Shown here: in pieces, positions 51,330 to 60,897 of the stretch
How the letters are laid out: each line of letters opens with the position of its first letter
Numbering within the stretch: position 1 is the stretch's first letter
Source: Cylindrotheca closterium
Taxonomy: Eukaryota > Bacillariophyta > Bacillariophyceae > Bacillariales > Bacillariaceae
Direction of reading: 5' to 3'
Assembly (NCBI GenBank): GCA_933822405.4
Contig: CAKOGP040001557.1
Coordinates: 186,001 to 250,000 of the forward strand
Length of the DNA stretch: 64,000 nucleotides
Program-made: the position numbers and the translations under genes
Notes under the pieces: model-generated
The model's input: the letters and a program-made list of their open reading frames with translations, nothing else
Told to the model about the DNA's origin: nothing
The model's database searches: none

Positions 51330-53879
51330 TCACAGGCATGCAGAACTTGAATTTCGTCGATGCATCTTTCGTTTCACATTGTTATCTTTGTCACCATCTT
51401 TCCCAACTCTTGGGGACCTCTCGGAACTCCCGTGCTCGGAATAATGCAAACTCATATTGCTCAGCTTTCGACTTATCATCTCATCTCCAGCATTGAGTGG
51501 CATCTTCAGCGGTACCTGTCCTCCATGTTGTTTCGCGGATCCTGGAGATAAAGACCTGTGCGCTTCAGGCAATCTACACTTGGAAAAACTTCTTTGCCCG
51601 TATTCCGACACATGATTGGATCGGTCCCCTTGGATCTTCTTCTTTTTCATGGCAGACGATGATCGTTTAGCGGTAGTGGAGTGACTGGAGCGGTTCAAAT
51701 CTTTCTTTTTTCTAGTCACTGAAGAGGATCTCTCTGAATGGCCCGAATGGCCCAAACCAGAAGCCGCTCTGTGACTCTTTTCGTCACATTGAGTGCTTTT
51801 GGATGGTCTCTTGACTGAAGAGGACCGTTTGCGTCTATGGTCGGATGTCGAAGACCCGTCTAAAGAGCTCTTTTTGGTCGTGGTTCTCCGATTTCTTGCC
51901 ATTAATTCTGTTCTGTCTTTGGTGTGACTAGCAAGGGACAGAGCGTCAATATACCTCTTGCCAGAAAGACTTCGCTGGCCTTTGACTGCAACTTCTTCTC
52001 TTCCTATCCTGTGATGGGAAAGAGACAAAGCTTCCAAAGCCCTCTTCTTGGCCAAGCTTCGTTTCAAAGCCTTCTCTACCAAAGCATCGTGGCGTAACGA
52101 TTCCTCTTTGCCACCAGAAACAAGTTTCAAGTCTTCGCCATTGCTAGAAATATTCCAATTTTGATTTCGATGATCACTTCCTTCTAATGATTTGAGGTCT
52201 CGACAGCCACCGAACAGTGCGTGAGTAGAGGCAGCCTTGTTACTTGATTTCTTGCTCACATGGTCGGAAGAGCTGAGTGACTTGTTCACTTGAGATTTAG
52301 AGGACATTTTCGCTGTCTTTTTCTTCAGTTCCTTGTCTGATAGAGAGTACAGTTCTTCGAAAGTAATGCTTGATCGAGACTGCTTCATTTTTTTCTCTGT
52401 CTTCTTTTTCTCTCCTTCCTTCTCTATTGGTTTTGGTTGGGTGGGGGGGAGAGGTTTCCGCAAATCGCCGCTTGATCGAGGCTTCTTCTGATATTTCTCA
52501 ATCTTCTGTGAATGTTTCGGTCGAGTCGGGTACGAAGACTCATTCCATTCACTTTTAGACAGAACCTGCTTCGGTTGTTTATCTGTCTCCTGTGCCTGTT
52601 TTGGTCGAGTCTGAGAAAGAGGCCCCTTCAAATCACCGCTGAATGGAGGCTGCTTCAGCTGTTTCTCTTTCTTCTCTTTCTCTTCTTCTTTATCTGGCCA
52701 GTCATCAATTATTAGTGTTTTCTTCTTCTGTCCATGCGTTGGTCGACTCGGGGAAAGAGGTTCCTTCACATCACCGCTTTGCCGAGGCTGCTTCCCTTCT
52801 TTCTCTGTCTTAGGTGCACATCTCGGTCGAGTCGTCGGGGAATGAGTGTCCTTCAAATCCCCGCTTGATCGAGGCTGATTCCCTTGTTTCTGCAGTCCCT
52901 GTGTTGTTCGAGTGGGAGAAACTGGCTCCTCCAAATGACCAATTCGCCAAACCTGTTTAAGTTGTTTCTCTGCCCCCTGAGCCTGCTTTGGTAGAGTGGA
53001 CGAATGAGGTTCCTCCACAGTACCGCTTGATCGAGACTGCTTCAGTTGCTTCTCTATCTGATGTGCTTGTTTTGGCAGATTGGAAGAATCGAGTTCCTCT
53101 AGAGAACTGTTTGATCGAAGCGGCTTCGGTTGTTTCTCAGTCTTGATTTTCCCTTCCTTAGCTACGGGTCCGTCATCAAATATTGCTGTTTTCTGTGTCT
53201 GTCCTTGTTTTGGTCGAGTATGAGAAAGATGAGGCTCCTTCAGACCCCAACCCTTCAAAGTGTCGCTTGATTGAGACTGTTTCAGTTGTTTCTCCTCTGG
53301 CTTTTGTACATGTTTTGACCCACTGGGAAAAAGGAGTTCTTTCAAATGATTGCTTAGTGGAGGCTGCACTGGTTTCTCAGTCATCTTCATCTTCTCTTTT
53401 TCTTTATCGATAGATGCGCCATCAACTTTTGTTGTTCTCTGCTTCTGCGCCTGTTTTGGCATAGTTGGAAAGACGAGTTCCTTCAAAATGGTACCGTTTG
53501 ATCGAAGGTGCTTCTGCAGTTTCCCTGTCTTCATTTTCGGTTCTTCCTTATCGGTAGGTACGCCATCCACTTTTGCTGTTTTCTGCTCTTGATTTGGTTT
53601 TTGAGTGGAGAAAACGAGTCCCTCCAAAGCACCGCTTGATGGAGGCTGCGTCAGTTGGTTCGCTGGCTTCATTTTCGCTTCTTCTCTTCTACTTTCATCG
53701 AAATAAAGTGAGTCTCCCATACTTTTTTCGTCTTCATCATTTTCACTGAAATCATAATCATTGGCGAACGATGTGGACAGTTGATTGGAAGAAACACCAT
53801 CGAAAGAAACGTCATCATCTTCTGTAAGTCTGCCGGTCAATAGACCGAGACTTTGCTTCGTCTGTACCAAGCGACGCAT
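51330..53879 (-). CDS. SLYFD/GALExLLSP tandem-family protein, member 2 (repeat-expanded)
   Basis: 849 aa, intronless; ATG at 53879 (MRRL) matches the start of member 3, and the upstream extension opens with GTG. N-terminal module: LLTGRLTEDDDVSF, NDYDFSENDEDE, GDSLYFDESRREE. Then SGALEGLVFST begins a long repetitive region (about residues 75-490) of roughly a dozen degenerate units of 30-40 aa. Each unit contains SSGxLKEPxSPTRPKQ-like and basic EKQLKQ segments: an expansion of the GALE motif. The central module LVEKALKRSLAKKRALEALS and the C-terminal module LSNMSLHYSEHGSSERSPRV with KMHRRNSSS match members 1 and 3. No recognised domain. Repeat number may vary between alleles. Confidence 0.8.
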   Translation of the reverse strand: MRRLVQTKQSLGLLTGRLTEDDDVSFDGVSSNQLSTSFANDYDFSENDEDEKSMGDSLYFDESRREEAKMKPANQLTQPPSSGALEGLVFSTQKPNQEQKTAKVDGVPTDKEEPKMKTGKLQKHLRSNGTILKELVFPTMPKQAQKQRTTKVDGASIDKEKEKMKMTEKPVQPPLSNHLKELLFPSGSKHVQKPEEKQLKQSQSSDTLKGWGLKEPHLSHTRPKQGQTQKTAIFDDGPVAKEGKIKTEKQPKPLRSNSSLEELDSSNLPKQAHQIEKQLKQSRSSGTVEEPHSSTLPKQAQGAEKQLKQVWRIGHLEEPVSPTRTTQGLQKQGNQPRSSGDLKDTHSPTTRPRCAPKTEKEGKQPRQSGDVKEPLSPSRPTHGQKKKTLIIDDWPDKEEEKEKKEKQLKQPPFSGDLKGPLSQTRPKQAQETDKQPKQVLSKSEWNESSYPTRPKHSQKIEKYQKKPRSSGDLRKPLPPTQPKPIEKEGEKKKTEKKMKQSRSSITFEELYSLSDKELKKKTAKMSSKSQVNKSLSSSDHVSKKSSNKAASTHALFGGCRDLKSLEGSDHRNQNWNISSNGEDLKLVSGGKEESLRHDALVEKALKRSLAKKRALEALSLSHHRIGREEVAVKGQRSLSGKRYIDALSLASHTKDRTELMARNRRTTTKKSSLDGSSTSDHRRKRSSSVKRPSKSTQCDEKSHRAASGLGHSGHSERSSSVTRKKKDLNRSSHSTTAKRSSSAMKKKKIQGDRSNHVSEYGQRSFSKCRLPEAHRSLSPGSAKQHGGQVPLKMPLNAGDEMISRKLSNMSLHYSEHGSSERSPRVGKDGDKDNNVKRKMHRRNSSSACL

Positions 53880-54404
53880 CTTGTGAATAGATAGCTGTCT
53901 TTTTAGAAGTGTGTGGTGAATGAGTGGTGCCGATCTGAATATTGATAGGAACAAAATACGACGCACAGTCTTTTGTAAGTATTTTGACCATTCGTATCTA
54001 CCGGTAATACCGGTATCGGTATCGATACCAGTACAAGTACGGTATCATCATCGTTTCAGTATTCTCATCGTGAAATTGGATTCAAAGTGAGGTCATTTTC
54101 TCTGTAACAATTAACGGGTCATCGCCTTCAGCTTGAAACGTTAAGTAGTTTGATTGGTAAAAAAGCTAACAATGCAATACACCGATATATATTTTAAATA
54201 TATATACAAAAACAGGTTTGCTCAAATCTCAAAATGTCTGATCAGATCACACCAGGAACAGGAATTTCAAGCCGTATGAAACTGTACCGGTATATATGCC
54301 GTCTTCGGTACTGATACCTGTCCTACTTTTAGTTTGTCTACACTCTGAGGTACAGTACTGCACATTTCAAAATTTATAACGCGTTTCATTATTCTTCATG
54401 AACC
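53880..54404. other. Intergenic spacer
   Basis: 525 bp; contains a dense ACCGGTA/CGGTATCG palindromic run at about 54000-54045. No gene seen. Confidence 0.4.
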
Positions 54405-55904
54405 TTATCCAGAACTCGAATTCCGTCGTTTCATTTTTCTCATCAACTTCTCGTTCTCATCACTATCCTTCCCAACTCTTGAGGAACGTCTTGGTCGCCC
54501 ATGCTCGGAAGTGGACAAACTCATATCGTTCAGTTTCCGTCTTGTCGTCTCATCGTCCACATTAGATGATTGCTTCTTGATTGGTACCCGCCGTCCTTTC
54601 TGTTTCGTTGATCCTGGAGATAAGAACCCAGAGTCCTCAGTTACTCTAGTCTTTGAAGCACTGCGTCGCCCGCGTTCCGGCAAATGGGTGGATTGGTTCA
54701 GTTGATCCTTCTTCTTTCTCTTGACAGACGATGATCGTTTCGGGGTCGACGAGTGACTGGAGCGGTCCAAGTCTTTATTCTTTTTTCTAGTCACTGACGA
54801 AGATCTCTCTGAATGGTTGGAATAGTCCAAGCCAATCTTCTTTTTTCGGCTACTTGAAGGCGATCGTAGACACTTTGCATCCTCGTCAAAACTTTTGTTT
54901 CTGGGTAGTCTGGGCTTAGATGATGATCTGGTAGAATGGTTGGATGTGTCCAGGCCCCTGTGTCGTGAGGATGAACTCTTGAGCGAAGAGGACCGTTTGG
55001 GTTTAAAGTCGGATGGCGAAGATCCCTCCAAAAAATCCTTTTTGGTCATAGCTCTCCGAGTTCTCATTTGCGCCGCTTCTGCGTTGTCTTTTTTGTGACT
55101 AGAAAGGGCCAGGGCATCAATCATCCTCTTCGCTGAAAGGCTTCGTTTAAGAGATCGCTGACCGTTGTCAGAGACCTCTTCTCTTTCCTTCCTGTGGTTG
55201 GACACAGACAAGGCGTCCATCACCCTCTTCTTCGACAAGCTTCGTCTTAAGGAAGATCGTTCCTTGGACAAAGCCCTCTCCACCAAAGAGTTGTGGCTCG
55301 TTTGCTTTTTGCTGTCAGAACCACCAAATTCCAAGTCGTCGTCTGTGTCTGTTTCATAGTCGCTTTCGTTGACCTCGATGAAAGAGCTGGTGGACTGATT
55401 CCAGCTTTGATTCCGATAATCCAACTGCGGGTCACCTCCTCCTATCGACTTGGAGTCCAGATATCCAACGGATGGAGACTTCTTAGAGACAGACTTTTTT
55501 CTTGTTTTCTTGTCTATCTGGTCAGACGAATTCCGTGACTTGATCTTGCTCTTTTTGGCTTTGGGAGATCGTTTTCCTGTTTTCTGCTTCTGTGCCTGTT
55601 CCGGTAATGCGGGAGAAAGGAGATCCTCCAAAGCCCCGCTTGGTCGAGGCTGCTTCGGTTGTTTCTTTGTCTTGATTTTCTCTTTCACGTCTTCCCTTCT
55701 GCTTTCATCAAAGTAAAGAGAGTCTTGGATCTTGAAGGAACCCTTTACATCTTCTTCATCGTCACTGAAACCATAGTCGTTAAAGAGTGACGTTGTAGAG
55801 GACGGTTGCCTGGCAAGGACGTCATCATCCAAAGAAAATTCGTCATCTTCTGTAACTCTGCCGGTCAGTGAGCTAAACCTTTTCTTCGATGTCAGGCGAC
55901 GCAT
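54405..55904 (-). CDS. SLYFD/GALExLLSP tandem-family protein, member 3
   Basis: 499 aa, intronless; ATG at 55904 (MRRL; upstream codons lack an ATG). The most compact of the three close members, so the best reference for the family. N-terminal module SLTGRVTEDDEFSLDDD, TSLFNDYGFSDDEED, QDSLYFDESRRED; single SGALEDLLSPALPEQAQ; a SDYETDTDDD motif near residue 180; central VERALSKERSSLRRSLSKKR with MDALSVSNHRK and a second RSLSAKRMIDALALSSHKK; several (D/N)xSxHS repeats with RSSSVxRKKK; C-terminal LNDMSLSTSEHGRPRRSSRV and KMKRRNSSS. No domain, signal peptide or TM. Cellular role unknown. Confidence 0.8.
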   Translation of the reverse strand: MRRLTSKKRFSSLTGRVTEDDEFSLDDDVLARQPSSTTSLFNDYGFSDDEEDVKGSFKIQDSLYFDESRREDVKEKIKTKKQPKQPRPSGALEDLLSPALPEQAQKQKTGKRSPKAKKSKIKSRNSSDQIDKKTRKKSVSKKSPSVGYLDSKSIGGGDPQLDYRNQSWNQSTSSFIEVNESDYETDTDDDLEFGGSDSKKQTSHNSLVERALSKERSSLRRSLSKKRVMDALSVSNHRKEREEVSDNGQRSLKRSLSAKRMIDALALSSHKKDNAEAAQMRTRRAMTKKDFLEGSSPSDFKPKRSSSLKSSSSRHRGLDTSNHSTRSSSKPRLPRNKSFDEDAKCLRSPSSSRKKKIGLDYSNHSERSSSVTRKKNKDLDRSSHSSTPKRSSSVKRKKKDQLNQSTHLPERGRRSASKTRVTEDSGFLSPGSTKQKGRRVPIKKQSSNVDDETTRRKLNDMSLSTSEHGRPRRSSRVGKDSDENEKLMRKMKRRNSSSG

Positions 55905-56543
55905 CTTGTGATTCAATAACTAATCTAACTGTCCTAACTGTGGGGTCAATTGGTATATCGGATTGGCAACTGTCCTAGACTAGGTATGGTCGACGAGTGG
56001 TGCCGTTCATTCGGAGGACGGCATCAACGAGTATGCAGGCCATATAGTGTGTTTTAAAACATGAGATTCGTGGTCGAATATTGCTCTAAAAGGCTGCGGT
56101 ATTGGACGGTTCGCCACCAACTTTATTTCAAAGCAATAGTTTGGTGGCGTACATATAGCCAGAGGCACATAAATCGCAGTACCTACTTAGGGAAGCAATG
56201 CACGCCAAAGAAACTACAGTAATACCCGGTATTGGAATGCAACGACTCGACTCACAGTTCAACCTCCTGTTGGTACCGTTTTTGAGTTTCTATCCGTAGC
56301 AGTCACACAGGAGAAAGATACCCTCCAGGAAGGTGCTGTTGGTTGAAGGGGAAAGCAGCCCTCACGACTTTTGCGTTTTGAACACTGTCGTCGACTGTTA
56401 TTATAAATAGATTCTAATTCGCTTTGACGTCAAAGGAGCAACCAATTGAATTGATTGACTACCTAGTAGTTGTGCAGATTGATTCTCCTTTCATTTGTCA
56501 TGTGATCCTCGCTGCGTAGACATGGTGCGGTAAGGATTTCAGC
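55905..56543. other. Intergenic spacer
   Basis: 639 bp between family members 3 and 4; nothing recognisable beyond probable promoter and 3' flank. Confidence 0.4.
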
Positions 56544-58154
56544 TCATGGATCCATTGACTTCTTTCTGGCCGCCATACGTCTGGCACCAAGAGCCATCAC
56601 AGCTTCGTCTGCCCCCATGGATGCCCGTCGTCTCACCCGACGCTCAATGACACTACTGTCTGTTTTGGATGCATCCCATTGTTGATCCGCCTGCTGAGTG
56701 CGCCTCAGGATAGCATCGACCTCCTCCTGTTGCTTCAGTGCCACAGGTCCACCTAATGATGACCGGCGTCCCATGCGACGGCCAGCACCTCTTACTTGAC
56801 CTCCACCCAAGTCGAGACCTCCTGCTGCTTGGATTTCTCTCGCCTCTTGTTCTGAAGGGTCGTCGTCAGCACTAAGTTTTCGACTGGATTTCTTGGTTTT
56901 ACTAGGCTTCTTGCGGAGGTTATCCTTTGATGCCTTTCGTCTTAATGGTACCACACTTTCATCGTCGGAGGAGTCGGAGCTTCTTGACTCGCTCCTCTTC
57001 TTTCCCTTTCGTGGCTTTCTCTTTTCTGCACTGCTGTCATCGTCGGAGGTGTCTGAACTTCTGGACTCGCTCCTCTTCTTTGCCTTTCGTGTCTTCCCTT
57101 TTTTGCGACCTTCCCTAGATTTGCTTCTTGACTCCAGATCTTCTGAATCGACCGATTTTTTACGTTCTCTTCTACTCTTGGTGTCAACAGCACCTACAGA
57201 ATTGGATCGTTTCTTCTTTTTCTGCTTTGGCGTAGTCTTTGGTGAATCATCCAACTTCATTTCAAATTCTCCTTCTGCGTCCAACAAGTCTTCCGCGTCA
57301 TCAACAGACTTCCATCTTTCTCTTCTGGCCTTTGTTGATACGGGACCAACCGACCCCGCACGTCTCTCCCGAGTTGGTGAGTTGAGCGGCGATTTCTCGT
57401 TCAGCTCCATCTCTCCGTGTTCACTGAGCAAATCTTCCGCATCATCCACTGACTTGAAACGGCTCCTCCTTGCTCTCTTAGATAAAGCACCGATTGACGA
57501 AGTTCGAATTTTGTCGTCACCCAAGTTCAAATTCATCATACCACCTCCCAAGCTGTCACCATCTGCTTCCTGTTTGGCTTTTCGTTCCCGTCCCCGATCT
57601 ACTCGAGACGAAAATTTCCGTGACAAGGCACCCAAACTATTACTTCTCGTTGGTCTCTCACTACTAGCACCATCCTCTCGGCCTCTAGCAACTGATGTCG
57701 CTACTTCGGCAACTGTAGATGTAGCATCCACCACGGTTCGGGCCGCATCTGTCACAGTTCTGGATATCTTTCGATTCAGTTTCATGATTCCACCACTTCT
57801 GGTACGCAAAGGTGGAGCAGGTTTATGTCGAGGTGCGGGTAAGCCTCCTCCTTCCCCGTGTATTCCAATGGACTTGACTCGAGGGGGAGGAGGCTGTGAA
57901 AACAAGGCTTCCAGTCCTCCCCCATGTTTGGGTTCCTTTTTTTGTGCTCGAATCTGTGCCCTTGCGTTCTTACGCGCCTTCTCCTTCGCAGCTTCAACGT
58001 CAGCTTGATCAAAGTAGAGAGAGTCATCCAAGTCATTTAGACCATGTGACCCTGCGCTGCCTTCACCATCACTCATGTCGTATTCATAATAATTGTTATT
58101 GGAATCATCATTATCCGCGTGAACGCCAGAGAGTTTCTTGCTCTGAAGCCCCAT
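56544..58154 (-). CDS. SLYFD/GALExLLSP tandem-family protein, member 4
   Basis: 536 aa, intronless, ATG at 58154. It shares the N-terminal GLNDLDDSLYFDQADVE and a GGGLEALFSQPPPP version of the GALE motif, but not the central or C-terminal modules of members 1-3. Residues about 165-370 contain four diverged repeats of about 45 aa, with an S-xGA/GP segment followed by RR-R-KSVDDAEDLL and an acidic/Pro end. Next comes a duplicated KKRSESRSSDxSDDxS acidic/basic block. The C-terminal part has GRRSSLGGP, a short helical segment (KQQEEVDAILRRTQQADQQW) and RRRASMG, resembling strong PKA/PKG-type sites. No known domain; likely disordered. A long frame on the opposite strand (56893-58008) is a compositional shadow. 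Confidence 0.75.
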   Translation of the reverse strand: MGLQSKKLSGVHADNDDSNNNYYEYDMSDGEGSAGSHGLNDLDDSLYFDQADVEAAKEKARKNARAQIRAQKKEPKHGGGLEALFSQPPPPRVKSIGIHGEGGGLPAPRHKPAPPLRTRSGGIMKLNRKISRTVTDAARTVVDATSTVAEVATSVARGREDGASSERPTRSNSLGALSRKFSSRVDRGRERKAKQEADGDSLGGGMMNLNLGDDKIRTSSIGALSKRARRSRFKSVDDAEDLLSEHGEMELNEKSPLNSPTRERRAGSVGPVSTKARRERWKSVDDAEDLLDAEGEFEMKLDDSPKTTPKQKKKKRSNSVGAVDTKSRRERKKSVDSEDLESRSKSREGRKKGKTRKAKKRSESRSSDTSDDDSSAEKRKPRKGKKRSESRSSDSSDDESVVPLRRKASKDNLRKKPSKTKKSSRKLSADDDPSEQEAREIQAAGGLDLGGGQVRGAGRRMGRRSSLGGPVALKQQEEVDAILRRTQQADQQWDASKTDSSVIERRVRRRASMGADEAVMALGARRMAARKKSMDP

Positions 58155-58837
58155 GGTCTTATCCTTGTTTTTCTTGCTTGGGAAGTGAGTCTTTTGGCTA
58201 TGGGAGGAGCCAGTAGTATTCAGATCAATAAGTTTGCCTACCTATTACCGGTCGTATACCTATCCAGAGAATGTTTTTGCGGTACTGATTTGTTTCTATG
58301 GGAGAAGCGTGAAGATTGCAGACCGCCGAGGATTGAGAGTTTCTGTTTTTTCTTGTGACTGCTAAAATAATGGCCGAGATTGGGCCGCTAGTCATTTTAT
58401 GTAGCGGTATAGGTTGCGCAGAATCCATTAGCGGAAAGGCGATTGGATCAATGTGAAATGTGAAATGACTGGTTCTCCAAATACGGTGGATATAAAATAA
58501 AAGTTTAGTCAAGAAAATAGTGGTTGCCAACATTTCACCAGCATTCTGAATTCCTACCTAACTAGTAGATCGATGATTCCCCGATCAGCTTCAGCCGCAA
58601 CCATCTACTGTATGTAGTTCAGGTACATAATTCAAACCATACAATATATTCCTAGCCTATTTATCACAATATTAACAATTATCTGCAAATTGGCCCATCT
58701 CATCTTTCACAGGGCAGCAACTTTGCTTCTTACGACACCGCCGTCATCTATATCATTCATGGTTACTAGATGATGGCAGATGCTCCGGTCTTGGAATAAC
58801 CAGCTTTAGATCGTGGGAGGATTGCTTCAATCCCGTC
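58155..58837. other. Intergenic spacer
   Basis: 683 bp between family members 4 and 5; one TTACCGGTCG palindrome-like site near 58243. No gene seen. Confidence 0.4.
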
Positions 58838-60268
58838 CTATGCTTGAGGTACCCCAGCATTCACGAGTGCGGGATCTCGGCTTCGCCTTCGTCTTCCCCC
58901 AGTGCCACCAACAGACTGGATGGAGCCGTTGCGCATCGGTCGTGTCCCAGTGGAGCCGTTGCGCTGGGGTCGTCCAGCAGCAGACTTGATGGAGCCGTTG
59001 CGCACCGGTCGTGGATTATGATCCGATGGTGACTTGAGATCATCACCACCTCGTTGACTTGGACGACGACCTCTCATGGGACGTTTGCCGCCATCTGAAG
59101 GCGACATTACGCCCTTGTTGACAGATAGGAAATCAGCAGCATTAACGGCTTCTTTGGAACCAGATCCTGGACTGCTGAATGGAAGATCGACCGGTGGACC
59201 CATGGACCCACTTCCTCTGCGACGCATCCGTCTTTTGACAGGAGTGTCAGTAGACACATGAGCCGATTGAGTCTCCATGGCAGGTACTTGAGCGAGCTTT
59301 CCCATGCTTCGGTTACGCGAGCGAGGAGTCCCAGGACCGGGACTCTGTGCAGTAACTCTATCACCAGGTCCGTGGGAAGAAGAACCCAGTCGATCTCCAG
59401 GACCGTGAGAGGAGGACCGCAGCTGGTTGTTCTGATCACGACGTCTTCGAATAGCACCCTTTCGAGCGGCAGGACTCACCGTGAGTTCTGCATCGGTAGG
59501 ACCTCCCTTTTGGTGAGAGCTGCTTCCCATACCGTTACCATTTCGTCGTCCACCTCGACGAGAAGATCGACCGATTTCACCGGCCGAGTTGTTGTTCCGA
59601 TGTGCACTTGAAGATAATGCTCCAGGAGACCCAGGTTCAACTATAAATCCGCATGAATCTGTAAGGTCTGTCATTGTAATGCTCTTGCTGCGGTTATGAT
59701 TGGCACCATGGCCTGATCCTTTTCCTAAGAGGTCCCACATTTCATCGACGGTGGCCTTGTCGTTATCACCTGATTTGCTTTTCAATGAATGCCTCGACGT
59801 TTTCTTCTTAGACTCGCTGCCAAGCTTATCAAGTGTGCTCGCTACTTTGGAAGACATGCTGCTGCCACTCGTTTCTTTTTTGCCTTTTGCGATACTCTTG
59901 GGTAACACCATCGCTGCTGCTGCTGCTGAAGCTTTTTTCTTTGCTGGCGGTGACATCAAAATCTCCAATGCACCACTTTGATTGAACGAAGGTTCAACCT
60001 TCTTGGTCTGTTTTTTCTTCTTTTTCTTCTCCGCTTCTACATCAAAGTACAACGAATCATTGGAATGATCAGAATCGTTAAGACCAGAACTACCCAGAAC
60101 CGTCGAAGATCCTGTCGTCGCTGTCAACACCTGAGACGATTCTCCGTTGCTGCCGCCAAATTGATCATCAAAGGTCGATAGTTTGCGTTCTAATGCTTTT
60201 CTATTATATGGACGAGACTCGTGAAGAGAGTCATCGTCCATGGAGCTTTCATCGGAGTAAGCGGTCAT
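58838..60268 (-). CDS. SLYFD/GALExLLSP tandem-family protein, member 5
   Basis: 476 aa, intronless; ATG at 60268 (the frame upstream opens only with TTG and encodes an artefactual Ile/Ser run from an ATC repeat). The N-terminus has an acidic lead (SDESSMDDDSLHES), then GLNDSDHSNDSLYFDVEAE, a Lys run and SGALEILMSPPAKKK, in the same order and spacing as member 4. The rest is Gly/Ser/Arg-rich with repeats of SSHGPGDR and RPMRNGSIQS-type units (RPVRNGSIKS, GTRPMRNGSIQS) and RRMRRRGSGS. No known domain; predicted disordered and basic. Last member of the same-strand array. Confidence 0.75.
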   Translation of the reverse strand: MTAYSDESSMDDDSLHESRPYNRKALERKLSTFDDQFGGSNGESSQVLTATTGSSTVLGSSGLNDSDHSNDSLYFDVEAEKKKKKKQTKKVEPSFNQSGALEILMSPPAKKKASAAAAAMVLPKSIAKGKKETSGSSMSSKVASTLDKLGSESKKKTSRHSLKSKSGDNDKATVDEMWDLLGKGSGHGANHNRSKSITMTDLTDSCGFIVEPGSPGALSSSAHRNNNSAGEIGRSSRRGGRRNGNGMGSSSHQKGGPTDAELTVSPAARKGAIRRRRDQNNQLRSSSHGPGDRLGSSSHGPGDRVTAQSPGPGTPRSRNRSMGKLAQVPAMETQSAHVSTDTPVKRRMRRRGSGSMGPPVDLPFSSPGSGSKEAVNAADFLSVNKGVMSPSDGGKRPMRGRRPSQRGGDDLKSPSDHNPRPVRNGSIKSAAGRPQRNGSTGTRPMRNGSIQSVGGTGGRRRRSRDPALVNAGVPQA

Positions 60269-60897
60269 ACTGATGCTGATGCTGATGCTGACGATGATGA
60301 TGATATAGCCACTCGCACTGACAATGGACAATTGCAGTCGCAGTGGCGCACTGAAATGAAAGGCGTTTGGCCTGAAAGTTATTACTTTTGCCGCAGTCGC
60401 TGGGATATGTCATACACGCGAGAGGCGTGGCGAAATATAAATTCCTGCATAGGGACGAAGTGACATAAGTGATTTTTTTAATCCGTATGATATATCTATA
60501 TCTTGAAAAACTGAATCGGAATATGTTAATTGTTTGCGAAATCGAGCAACTCCTCCGTGATTGAAACGATTGGATGCCCGATGGGCCTAATAACTTTTTT
60601 AATTAACCAGTACGGTATGTCTGAATTCATCCAACATCTCGAGAGCACCAGAAAAATGACTTAATTTAGAGGTGGTGTTATTAATACCCACGCCGATTGC
60701 ATAGCAGGGATTCCTCGCCACAAGAGGGCAGCCAAGCAAGAAGCTCCTCGTCCTGCCCTCCTGCCGCTTCTCATCCTCCCTGAAGTCTACAAGTACATAA
60801 GTATATCACTAGTGTCCATATCTAACAACATGATGAGACATATGACAAACTATTCAAGCAATAGTTTTGTTCGTCGTATTCAGTCAGTGTAGCATCA
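60269..60897. other. Intergenic spacer
   Basis: 629 bp; no gene recognised. A short GATGCT/GATGAT microsatellite lies just upstream of member 5 (about 60270-60305). Confidence 0.4.

Noticed and set aside
56893..58008. 371-codon open frame on the plus strand opposite tandem-family member 4
   Set aside because: Compositional shadow of a Ser/Arg/Lys-rich gene; Ser/Leu/Phe-rich translation without domains, and the minus-strand frame carries the family motifs.
48965..60268. Silaffin-type biosilica proteins
   Set aside because: Lys/Ser-rich like silaffins but without signal peptides, so they should not enter the silica-deposition vesicle by the usual route.
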